A stretch of 64,000 bases of DNA. Source: Maricaulaceae bacterium EIL42A08 (GTDB taxonomy: Bacteria; Pseudomonadota; Alphaproteobacteria; Caulobacterales; Maricaulaceae). The translations under genes and the position numbers were made by a program. The DNA is taken from NCBI GenBank assembly GCA_024178355.1, contig JAMZNZ010000006.1, positions 248,001 to 312,000 on the forward strand, written 5' to 3'. This document shows, piece after piece, positions 1 to 7,346 of the stretch (within the stretch, counting starts at the first letter, position 1; the number at the start of each line of letters is the position of its first letter). The notes beneath the pieces are model-generated. The model saw nothing but the letters and a program-made list of their open reading frames with translations, searched no databases and was not told the DNA's origin.

Positions 1-1507
1 CTTGAGAGATGGTCTCGACGCCAACCGAGGATTCCGACACCGCGTCGGCGGCTTCCTGGGCGTTTGACGAGATCTCGCGCACAGCTGCAGCCTATTGCTC
101 CGCCGTGCTGCTGGTGGTTTCGGCCTGACCGCGAATACTATCAAGGGCCGTGCCGATGGCACCCGCGCTCGAGGCGACGCGTTCAGAGCGGTCCCGCAGG
201 GACTGGATTTGTGCCCCGATCTGCTCTGTAAGGGTCTGCGTCTGGCCTGCCAGCGCCTTCACCTCTTCAGCCACAACCGCAAAGCCTTTCCCCGCCTCAC
301 CGGCGCGTGCCGCCTCGATGGTGGCGTTCAGGGCCAACAGGTTGGTCTGTTCTGCCACACCGCTGATGGACCCAAGCAGGTCGGTCATTCCGCCAACGGC
401 TTCGACCATGGCATCAAGCTCGCTCTGCGCGGTTTGCGATTGTTCGGTGGCGTCAGCCGCACCGCCAGCGGTCGCCTGGGCAGCTCGCAGAATTTCCGAG
501 ATGGATGCTGAGAGCTCCTCAGCCGAACTCGCAACGGTTTGCACATTGGCCGAAGATTCCGTCGACGATGACGCCACAGAGCTGGCACGCTCGCCAATGG
601 ACGTGGTGATGTCGGCCACCGAGCCGGATGCGGCCTTCAGCTGCTCACCAGCCTCGGTCAGCGCTTCCACACTGCGCAGTGCCTCAGCCTCAAAGGTGGC
701 GATCAGCTCCTCCAGAGCTTTTGCGCGCCGCTCGCGGGCTTCGGCTTCTGATTTGCGTGCCTCAAGCGCGTTCAATTCCTTCAGGCGTGCACGCAGGGTC
801 TCCTGAGCGGCGGCCATCTGGCCCAGCTCATCGCGCAAATCTGTGTAGGGAGTCTCAGTGTCGTAATCGCCTTCTGCCAGTCCCTCGACCCGATTGATCA
901 GGGCGCTGATTGGCTTTGAAAGCGATTTGACGATCAGGAAGGCCAGGGCACTGCAAACCACCGCACCAATGGCGCATACGACCAGCACAACAATCATGGT
1001 GAGCGATGACAGCGCGGTGTAGGTGGAGTTCAGCGCTGCAACCTCTTCGCCGACCTGGGCGTGCATGATGTCTGCGCGCTCCAGCATTTGCGGTCCAAGC
1101 TCGCCAATCTGCTCATAGGCAGCTGCATCCCCGCCGACGAGAGCTTCAAAGGCTGTGTTGAACTCTTCAACCAGATCAGTGAATTCAACGATCTGGTCCT
1201 GGGAAAATATACCGGAGCCGGACAGCGCTTCGATCTGGGCGATTGCCGCATTGGCATGGCTAGAGACGTCCTCGCGGCGCTCACTGGCCCCTGTGGCAAG
1301 CCAGGCAAAGGCGGCAAGATTAGCGTTGCTGACGTCTTCCTGAATACTTGAGACCTGAGTATTGACCTCAAACGCAGAATCCAGGGCACCAAAGTCCTGA
1401 CCCAATCGCATCAGCATTACGACGGTCACAGCCGCCATCACCAGAATGCCCGCACAGGCAATGGCAAAGCCCCCGCCGAGGCGCCACCTGATCGATAAAT
1501 TATCCAT
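1..1507 (-). pseudogene. methyl-accepting chemotaxis protein, cut by in-frame amber codon, 3' end off window
   Basis: This is a transmembrane chemoreceptor that would signal to CheA/CheW. It starts at the ATG ending at 1507, after an AGGGATGA ribosome site. Two membrane helices lie at about residues 12-33 and 169-193 and enclose a periplasmic sensor region of about 130 residues. A HAMP domain (about 195-247) and the cytoplasmic coiled-coil follow, with the conserved hairpin tip [19 protein letters not shown] at about 386-404. After residue 471 (STAEQ) the frame meets TAG at 92-94, then continues without interruption to the window edge as AAAVREISSNAQEAA and on. The family normally reads EQQAAAVREIS here, so a CAG to TAG change is the simplest explanation. 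The product would lack the returning part of the signalling coiled-coil. The family call is certain; whether the lesion is real or a sequence error is not known. Confidence 0.9.
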
Positions 1508-1807
1508 GGTATTTCATCCCTGTACCCGATCAGGCACTAGTGCGGTTCAGGTGATTAATGAAACTTGAACAGTTATTCCATTATGAAATATCACATTAAT
1601 AATACGGATATAAAACCTGATTTCTATTATGGAGATTTAGGCATCTTTTTATTTCAATAAAAATCTCACTCTATACAATACAGGCTATCTTCGCTTTTTT
1701 TGAAATTAATGTGCGATTAAGAGTTTGCATCGCTTCGTCATGCGGCGCGGCACCTGATGATCAGTCGTGCCTTTACTTGCATTCTCAAAAGAGCCGGAGA
1801 CTCTGAC
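1508..1807. other. AT-rich divergent intergenic region
   Basis: About 300 bases lie between the divergent chemoreceptor and pseudoazurin genes. The part from roughly 1550 to 1725 is much richer in A and T than the flanking genes, as expected of promoter DNA. It holds a CtrA-type box (listed separately). No RNA gene or convincing small ORF was seen. Confidence 0.6.
1706..1720. promoter_or_regulatory. CtrA-type binding site (TTAA-N7-TTAA)
   Basis: The sequence is TTAA, seven bases (TGTGCGA), TTAA, an exact match to the full binding motif of the cell-cycle regulator CtrA in Caulobacterales and relatives. It lies about 90 bases before the pseudoazurin start and about 200 bases before the divergent chemoreceptor start. 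Chemotaxis genes are common CtrA targets, so the chemoreceptor is the likelier target. The motif is seen; its function is inferred. Confidence 0.5.
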
Positions 1808-2251
1808 ATGAAGACGACTTTTCTTTGCGGGGCGCTTGCTGCGCTGGCCCTCGCGCCTGCCGCACTGGCTGAAGAACATCGCATCGAGATGCGCAATATC
1901 GGCTCAGACGCCCAGCCCATGGTGTTTCAGCCCGCCTTTGTGCAGGCCGAGGTTGGCGACACCATCGTGATCGTCAACGCTATGGGTGCCCATAATGTTC
2001 AAACGATTGAAGGTGTCTGGCCTGAGGGGGCCGACAGCTTTGTCGGCTCCATGAACCAGGACATGACTTTCACGGTGACTGAAGAAGGTCTTCACGGCAT
2101 CAAGTGCCTGCCTCACTACGAAGCGGGCATGGTCGGCCTGATCAAGGTGGGCAGCGGTGGCGCCCCGAACCAGGCCGCCGCCGATGCTGTTGTCCATCCT
2201 GGTCGAGCGGCCGATCGCATGGCGGCGCTAATGGCACGGGCGCAAGGCTGA
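1808..2251 (+). CDS. pseudoazurin (type 1 blue copper protein)
   Basis: A periplasmic cupredoxin of 147 residues. Pseudoazurins carry electrons to nitrite or nitrous oxide reductases, or between cytochromes. Residues 1-21 form a signal peptide ending ALA. The copper ligands are all visible: His62 (GAHNV), then Cys100, His103 and Met108 in the C-terminal loop KCLPHYEAGM. The ATG at 1808 was chosen over an upstream in-frame ATG because GGAG sits 8 bases before it and because it opens the signal peptide directly. No nitrite or N2O reductase gene is nearby, so its partner is unknown. A tail of about 30 residues follows the fold. Confidence 0.93.
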   Translation: MKTTFLCGALAALALAPAALAEEHRIEMRNIGSDAQPMVFQPAFVQAEVGDTIVIVNAMGAHNVQTIEGVWPEGADSFVGSMNQDMTFTVTEEGLHGIKCLPHYEAGMVGLIKVGSGGAPNQAAADAVVHPGRAADRMAALMARAQG

Positions 2252-2275
2252 TTGACTTAAATCTGCTCAAACAAA

Positions 2276-2303
2276 AACCCCCGGGGCTTGCGCTCCGGGG
2301 GTT
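2276..2303. terminator. bidirectional rho-independent terminator
   Basis: A 9-bp perfect stem (AACCCCCGG with CCGGGGGTT) closes a 10-base loop. A T-rich run follows on the plus strand and a run of five A precedes it, giving five U on the minus-strand RNA. It sits between the convergent ends of pseudoazurin and the SDR gene and can serve both. Confidence 0.85.
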
Positions 2304-2327
2304 GATGTTTTTGCGGTGTCGCGGCCC

Positions 2328-3101
2328 TTATTTCGGGGGCATGCGGGCACCGGCATCGAGGCGGACGCACTCGGCGTTGATGTAGTCGTTGGACACCATG
2401 AAGTGCACCAGGTCAGCGTATTCAGCCGGGGTGCCGAAGCGCTGCGGGAATTGCAGGTTGGCGGCCAGGTTGGTTTTCACTTCCGGCGGCATCTGCTCGT
2501 AGATCGGGGTTTCAAAGAAGCCGGGCAGGATGGTGTTCACGCGCACGCCTTCGCGAGCAAGATCGCGGGCCATCGGCAGGGTCATGCCATAGATGCCGCC
2601 TTTGGAGGCTGAGTAGGCGACCTGGCCGATCTGACCGTCCTGAGCCGCAACCGAGGCGGTGTTCACGATGATACCGCGTCCTGACGCATCCGGCTCGTTC
2701 TCCAGCATGCCAGCCGAGGAGATGGCCGCGCAGTTGAAGCTGCCGATCAGGTTGACGTTAATGACCAGCGCGAACTTGTCGAGCTGGTGCATAACGATCT
2801 CACCCTTGGAGTTGCGGCGCGCGGTTTTCTCCGCCCAGCCAATGCCGGCACAGTTCACAAGAACGCGCTCCTGGCCGTGGGCGGCGCGAGCGGTTTCAAA
2901 CCCAGCCTTCACATTCTCAGCGTCGGCCACGTTGACCTTGGCAAAAACCCCGCCGATCTCCGACGCGACCTGGTTGCCGCGCTCTTCATTGAGGTCAAAG
3001 ATTGTGACTTTAGCGCCTTCGGCGGCCAGACGGCGGGCGGTGCCCTCGCCCAGACCCGATGCGCCGCCAGTCACAACCGCTGCAATACCCTTGATGTCCA
3101 T
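2328..3101 (-). CDS. short-chain dehydrogenase, 3-hydroxyacyl-CoA dehydrogenase (HSD10) type
   Basis: A classical SDR of 257 residues, probably oxidising 3-hydroxyacyl-CoA or 3-hydroxy-2-methylbutyryl-CoA with NAD in beta-oxidation or isoleucine breakdown. It shows the nucleotide-binding motif TGGASGLG at 11-18, NCAG at 83-86, and the catalytic Ser150, Tyr163 and Lys167 (YSASK). The acidic residue after beta-strand 2 (FDLNEE) favours NAD over NADP. The start has a very strong GGGAGGA ribosome site. It stands alone between convergent pseudoazurin and a divergent asparaginase gene. The SDR class is certain; the substrate is inferred from overall resemblance to HSD10 proteins. Confidence 0.85.
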   Translation of the reverse strand: MDIKGIAAVVTGGASGLGEGTARRLAAEGAKVTIFDLNEERGNQVASEIGGVFAKVNVADAENVKAGFETARAAHGQERVLVNCAGIGWAEKTARRNSKGEIVMHQLDKFALVINVNLIGSFNCAAISSAGMLENEPDASGRGIIVNTASVAAQDGQIGQVAYSASKGGIYGMTLPMARDLAREGVRVNTILPGFFETPIYEQMPPEVKTNLAANLQFPQRFGTPAEYADLVHFMVSNDYINAECVRLDAGARMPPK

Positions 3102-3238
3102 GTGAAGTCCTCCCGGATAAATTGGTTGGCCAGAGACATAGCGGGGATGGGGAGGAGAGAAAAGGCGCGAGGTAAGTCGCTGGCCTTGGCGGCTGTCTCG
3201 GGCGATAACAGGACGCTGAAATCCCGGAGCTATTCACG

Positions 3239-4102
3239 ATGGCCACATCACGCCCTGTCTTCATCCTCCACGGCGGCGCTGGCGTACTCGCTGCGCGTAG
3301 TTATGACCGTGAGGAAGCCCATATGGCCGAGCTTGCGCGCAAGTCACTCGACGCCGGGGCCAGCGCCATGGATGTGGTGTGCTCAGCAGTGCGCACGCTG
3401 GAAGCCTCAGGGCTGTATGTGGCGGGAAAGGGCTCCTCGCCGAACCGGTCCGGGCATTACGAGCTGGACGCCTCTGTCATGGATGGCCCCTCGCGCAAGG
3501 CGGGGGCTGTCGCTGCGCTGGAGGGCTTCATTTCGCCGGTCGAGTTGGCGCGAGCCGTCATGAACGAGACGCCCCACGTGATGCTGGCCGGTGCTGGTGC
3601 GGCCAGTTTTGCAAGGCAGCACGCGTTTGAACGCGTTGCCGATCCCAAAAGCTATTACACACCGGCGGGAGCCCCGGATACGCGCGAGCTGCCGACCGGG
3701 ACTGTTGGTGCGGTGGCGCTGGATGGTCGCGGGCGGCTTGCTGCTGCGACCTCAACCGGGGGCACGCTCAACAAGGTCTGGAGCCGGGTGGGCGATACGC
3801 CCATCATCGGCTCGGGCACCTGGGCTGATGAGCGCGTTGCGGTCAGCTGTACTGGGCAGGGCGAATACTTCATGCGCGCCAATGCGGCCGCCGATGTGTC
3901 GGCCCGGGTGCGCTATGGCGGTGAAACGCTGGATGCAGCGGTAAAAGGCGCGCTCGATGATGTGGCGCATCTGGGCGGAGATGGCAGCATCATTGCCATT
4001 GATGCAGAAGGTAACGTCTCCGCCCAGTTTAATTCCGCGGGCATGAAGCGCGCGATTGTCCACGCCGATGGCCGGATCGAGGTGGCGGTGAAGACGCGCT
4101 AG
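3239..4102 (+). CDS. isoaspartyl peptidase / L-asparaginase (Ntn hydrolase)
   Basis: A member of the plant-type asparaginase family (Asparaginase_2), which hydrolyses isoaspartyl dipeptides and asparagine. The 287-residue precursor cleaves itself before Thr155, the nucleophile, in the motif GTVGAVALD (154-162). The opening motif HGGAGVL at 11-17 and STGG at 172-175 are also typical. There is no signal peptide, so it should be cytoplasmic. GGAG lies upstream of the ATG. Length is slightly short for the family (about 300) but the fold looks complete. Confidence 0.9.
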   Translation: MATSRPVFILHGGAGVLAARSYDREEAHMAELARKSLDAGASAMDVVCSAVRTLEASGLYVAGKGSSPNRSGHYELDASVMDGPSRKAGAVAALEGFISPVELARAVMNETPHVMLAGAGAASFARQHAFERVADPKSYYTPAGAPDTRELPTGTVGAVALDGRGRLAAATSTGGTLNKVWSRVGDTPIIGSGTWADERVAVSCTGQGEYFMRANAAADVSARVRYGGETLDAAVKGALDDVAHLGGDGSIIAIDAEGNVSAQFNSAGMKRAIVHADGRIEVAVKTR

Positions 4103-4160
4103 TGTTTTCACGGTGCCAAAAACTTCATCGATGCCGTTTTATAACCAACTAAAATATATA

Positions 4161-4175
4161 CGTTATTTAATAACG
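4161..4175. promoter_or_regulatory. perfect AT-rich inverted repeat, candidate operator
   Basis: CGTTATT and AATAACG flank a single T, a perfect 7+1+7 palindrome in an A/T-rich stretch about 110 bases before the carbonic anhydrase-like gene. There is no T-run after it, so a binding site is more likely than a terminator. No regulator can be assigned. Confidence 0.3.
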
Positions 4176-4286
4176 CTAAAGTAAGTCCGTGTTTTTAGGG
4201 CGAAAAATCGGCTCAAATCTCTTGAATGCGTTCAAATCCAACCAAGATACATGAACAATTGTCCATGGAACGGGGAGTTTTTATCC

Positions 4287-5174
4287 ATGCGTATGTGTCT
4301 TCTGGGCGTAAGCCTGTCTGCTCTGGTCCTCGCCGCGTGCGGTGAAGCTGCTGATACCACCACCGAAGCTGAGACCACTGATACCGCAGCGGCTGAAATG
4401 GCCACTGAGGCCTCGTCCACGCCCGAAGCTGAACTGGCCGGCATGGCGACCGAGCTTTGCGAAGGCTTCGGCCCGCAAACGCCGCGCGATATCACGAGCA
4501 CAGTTGGCACCAACCCGGTGATGTTCGAGCTGGCACCTGAGCCAGCCCAGATGAATTTGTGCAACATCCACTCCCACACCAATTCAGAGCACAAGGGCCC
4601 GGATTTCTCGGTCTTCGTCGGTGACGGTGTGAATGGTGGCTATGCCTGTAACGCGACCGACAGCCTGACCGAGGCCGAGCTGGCCCCGTATGAGGGTGAA
4701 GCAGCCTTCGGCGGCGTGGTGCCGGGTGAAACCATTGAAGTCCACTGGGTGTTTTCAAGCTGTGACATCACACCGGGTGAGGGCCTTGGCTCCTGCCTGT
4801 CCGACACGTGTGAAAACCCGCTGCTGCGTGTGGAAGCCCAGACTTTCCTGGTGGTGAATGATCCAAACGCGATCGACTTCACCACGCTGGATTATTCGGG
4901 CAGCGCCAATGATGCGGGCCTGCACCAGCCCGCAGCACTTCCCACCGGTACCGGTGAGCCTGTGCTGTTCCGTGGTTCAACCACGGGCCCGAGCTATACC
5001 CAGGCCACCTGTTCGCCGCTTCAGGTGACGTGGAATGTGCGTCCGCAGTGCGCCAAGGTCGACATTGGTTCGCTCCACCGCTGGGCGGCTGAGGGCAATG
5101 TCTTCAATGAGACGGAAAGCCATGGTGTGCGCCAGCTGGTGACCGCACCCGAGCTCCTCAGCGAAATCGAATAG
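4287..5174 (+). CDS. delta-class carbonic anhydrase-like lipoprotein
   Basis: A periplasmic or surface lipoprotein of 295 residues with lipobox LAAC (Cys18), followed by a Thr/Glu/Ala-rich linker to about residue 50. The body matches the delta-class carbonic anhydrase family: CNIHSHTNSEHKGPDF at 92-107 (His95, His97) and EVHWVF (His153), the expected three-histidine zinc site, plus several conserved cysteines likely to form disulfides. If active it would interconvert CO2 and bicarbonate outside the cytoplasm. The ATG at 4287 was chosen over an upstream ATG because GGGGAG lies 9 bases before it and it opens the lipoprotein signal. A strong terminator follows. The family call is from memory of its motifs; activity is inferred. 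Confidence 0.75.
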   Translation: MRMCLLGVSLSALVLAACGEAADTTTEAETTDTAAAEMATEASSTPEAELAGMATELCEGFGPQTPRDITSTVGTNPVMFELAPEPAQMNLCNIHSHTNSEHKGPDFSVFVGDGVNGGYACNATDSLTEAELAPYEGEAAFGGVVPGETIEVHWVFSSCDITPGEGLGSCLSDTCENPLLRVEAQTFLVVNDPNAIDFTTLDYSGSANDAGLHQPAALPTGTGEPVLFRGSTTGPSYTQATCSPLQVTWNVRPQCAKVDIGSLHRWAAEGNVFNETESHGVRQLVTAPELLSEIE

Positions 5175-5227
5175 GCGATATCTCGCACCGCCTCGGCTGC
5201 GAGGCCTAACGAGACATTCACCACTTC

Positions 5228-5268
5228 AAGGTCCTAGTGCTTGTTGATCTGAGCACTGGGACCTTTTT
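5228..5268 (+). terminator. rho-independent terminator
   Basis: A 14-bp stem (left arm 5228-5241, right arm 5252-5265, with one G-U pair) closes a 10-base loop and runs into TTTTT. It ends the carbonic anhydrase-like gene and stops only about 10 bases before the likely GTG start of the next gene. Confidence 0.9.
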
Positions 5269-5275
5269 GTTGGTG

Positions 5276-6013
5276 GTGAAGCCGAGCTTGATACGAGCTT
5301 TTAGCGCGCTGGTGTTGGCCATCTGGCTGCCGCTATGCGCACAGGCGCAGAACATCCCCGGTGTCTTTGGCCCGACGGTGGATGCCGGTGATCACGAGTT
5401 TGAGGTCCGGCTTGGCCTTGCGCCGGATCAGGTGGGCGACTGGACCAGCGAGGCCCGGCTGCATTACCAGCGCGCCCTTGATGATCGCCTTCGGCTACGC
5501 GGTGTCATCCAGGTGCTGGCTGTGCCCGATAGCGCGCTGGTGCTTGAGCATGTCCAGCTGGAGCTGTTGTGGCAGACTGTGGAGCGCACGCCGGACGGAT
5601 ATGAGTCCGCCCTGCGCTTTGATCTGCGGACCCTGCGCGAAGGGGATCGCCCTGATCGGTTGCGGTTAAACTGGATCCATCATTGGCAATTGTCGAACAC
5701 GTGGCGGCTGCGAGTGATTGACCTGTTTGCCCATGAGGTTGGGTCAGCCGCGGACGATGGCGTCACGCTTGGCATGCGCTCCAGCCTGATCCGCCGGTTT
5801 GACAGCGGCCTCCAGCTGGGGCTGGAGAATTTCTCTCGCTACGGCAATACCGATCAGGTGCTCGGGCGTTTCAACGAGCAACGCCACAGCCTTGGCCCCA
5901 TGGCCAGAGGCCCTTTGGTGGGTAATTGGGACTGGTATACCGGTGTGCAGCTTGGCCTGTCTGATCTCACCGACGATCAGGCCTGGCAGTTCAGGCTGGT
6001 CCGGACGTTCTAG
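5276..6013 (+). CDS. probable outer-membrane protein, unknown function
   Basis: A 245-residue exported protein with a clear signal peptide (positively charged start, hydrophobic core, CAQA cleavage site near residue 24). The mature part has alternating polar/hydrophobic strands rich in Leu, Arg and Trp and ends in Phe (RLVRTF), the usual C-terminal signature of an outer-membrane beta-barrel. I do not recognise a specific family; it resembles DUF2490-type barrels in style. The GTG at 5276 is chosen because it opens the signal peptide; an upstream GTG at 5237 lies inside the preceding terminator stem and is rejected. The ribosome site is weak. It ends 12 bases from convergent ptsN. Confidence 0.6.
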   Translation: MKPSLIRAFSALVLAIWLPLCAQAQNIPGVFGPTVDAGDHEFEVRLGLAPDQVGDWTSEARLHYQRALDDRLRLRGVIQVLAVPDSALVLEHVQLELLWQTVERTPDGYESALRFDLRTLREGDRPDRLRLNWIHHWQLSNTWRLRVIDLFAHEVGSAADDGVTLGMRSSLIRRFDSGLQLGLENFSRYGNTDQVLGRFNEQRHSLGPMARGPLVGNWDWYTGVQLGLSDLTDDQAWQFRLVRTF

Positions 6014-6025
6014 GCTCAGATGCGC

Positions 6026-6490
6026 CTAGGCCGCGTTCGCATCGACCGCTGAAAACAGGATTGATGCCAGCGCCGCGCTATCGGGTGCAGACCGCAGGCT
6101 GCGCCGGATATCTTCACGACGGAACAGGCGAGCGACCTGGGCCAGGGCCTTCAGGTGCTCGGCGCCGGCATTTTCAGGAGCCAGAAGCATGAAGACCAGA
6201 TCAGCCGGGCGGCTATCCACGCCATCAAAGTCTACCGGCTGCTTCAAACGCATGAAGAAACCGGCCACCTCGTCCACCAGGTCGGTGCGCGCGTGGGGAA
6301 TGGCCACGCCGTGGCCAACCCCTGTTGAGCCAAGACGCTCACGCTCTACAAGCGCGTCCACGATGGGACGTGCGGGCACGTCGAGCGTCTTGTGCGCCAG
6401 CTCACCAAGCGCATGAAGGGCCTGCTTGCGGTTCGTCACAGACACATCTGCAACAATCCCGCCAGGGACGATCAGGTTTGTTAGAGGCAT
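6026..6490 (-). CDS. ptsN: PTS IIA-like nitrogen-regulatory protein PtsN
   Basis: EIIA-Ntr of the nitrogen phosphotransferase system, a soluble phospho-carrier that adjusts potassium transport and nitrogen/carbon regulation. The phosphorylated His66 sits in GVAIPHARTD. Length is 154 residues from MPLTNLI, which aligns with the normal family start. Longer in-frame starts exist at 6502 and 6532 but would add a non-conserved tail; GAAG precedes the chosen ATG. It is the last gene of the rpoN-hpf-ptsN cluster, the standard arrangement in proteobacteria. Confidence 0.92.
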   Translation of the reverse strand: MPLTNLIVPGGIVADVSVTNRKQALHALGELAHKTLDVPARPIVDALVERERLGSTGVGHGVAIPHARTDLVDEVAGFFMRLKQPVDFDGVDSRPADLVFMLLAPENAGAEHLKALAQVARLFRREDIRRSLRSAPDSAALASILFSAVDANAA

Positions 6491-6567
6491 GTTTCGCTTC
6501 ATCTCAACCGCGCCACACCGGCGCACACACAACGGTCAGGAATATGGGTTGCGACGTATGCGCGTTC

Positions 6568-7179
6568 CTAGCCAACCGTAGCTTTCGCTGCCCCTATAGC
6601 CGCTCGCGCTGGATCAATCCAGCCCACATGACCATCTGGGCGCCGATAAACGATATTTACTGCATCGTTTGCTGCATTTTTGAAACATAAAAAGGGCGCA
6701 TCGGCCAGGTCCATTTCCAAAACAGCCATAGAGACGGTGAGAGTTTTCAGCTCTGCGGGCTGTTCAGCGATAATCACCGGCTCCTCGCCGCCTTGTGCTC
6801 CGCCGTCATCGTCTTCTTCCACGATGGACGACCGGCCCTCAGACCGCAGCACGGCGACGGACATGTCGGCTGACTTGTTGTCGGCGTGGTGGTCCTTCAG
6901 CCTGCGCTTGTAGCGCCGCAATCGCTTTTCAAGATGGGTGGAGGCATCCTCGGCGGCTGCATGGGCATCGCCGCCTGTTCCGGAGGCCTGTAGAAAGGCC
7001 CCTGATGGAAGGTGGACGGAGATATCCACCTTGAATCCAAATCCTTCCTTTGAGGCGACCACGAAGGCTTCGGCCGGACGGCTGAAATACTTCGAAGCGG
7101 CTTCAGTAACGCGCGTGTCGATATGCTCGCGCAGTGCAGCTGAAACATCGATGCCTTTGGAAACGAACTGGATATGCAT
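6568..7179 (-). CDS. hpf: ribosome hibernation-promoting factor, long form
   Basis: Long-form HPF (203 residues), which binds the 30S decoding centre and dimerises ribosomes in stationary phase. The N-terminal S30AE domain occupies about residues 1-100 and a charged linker 100-140. The C-terminal dimerisation domain (about 145-195) contains the conserved stretch FKNAANDAVNIVYRRPDGH. It lies downstream of rpoN and upstream of ptsN in the same direction, as in most proteobacteria. About 165 bases separate it from rpoN, so it may have its own promoter. Confidence 0.93.
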   Translation of the reverse strand: MHIQFVSKGIDVSAALREHIDTRVTEAASKYFSRPAEAFVVASKEGFGFKVDISVHLPSGAFLQASGTGGDAHAAAEDASTHLEKRLRRYKRRLKDHHADNKSADMSVAVLRSEGRSSIVEEDDDGGAQGGEEPVIIAEQPAELKTLTVSMAVLEMDLADAPFLCFKNAANDAVNIVYRRPDGHVGWIDPARAAIGAAKATVG

Positions 7180-7346
7180 GGGAACTCCCTTTGGCTTGCA
7201 TGCCGAAGTCGCACGGCGCGCCAGCGGGAATATCGTCCCAGCCCGCGCCTGCCGCGCGGCCTGATGTCCACATCGGAAATCAGGAAATTACGGTATCGCT
7301 CGACCGCGCCACCCGTCAATCATGCACTGCGGCAAGGGTTAAGCGA

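Noticed and set aside
1752-1762. FNR-like palindrome CTGATGATCAG before pseudoazurin
   Set aside because: The half-sites TGAT/ATCA are one base apart instead of four; spacing rules out an FNR box.
5237-5275. Upstream GTG start for the outer-membrane protein
   Set aside because: It lies inside the terminator stem of the preceding gene and would put 13 odd residues before the signal peptide.
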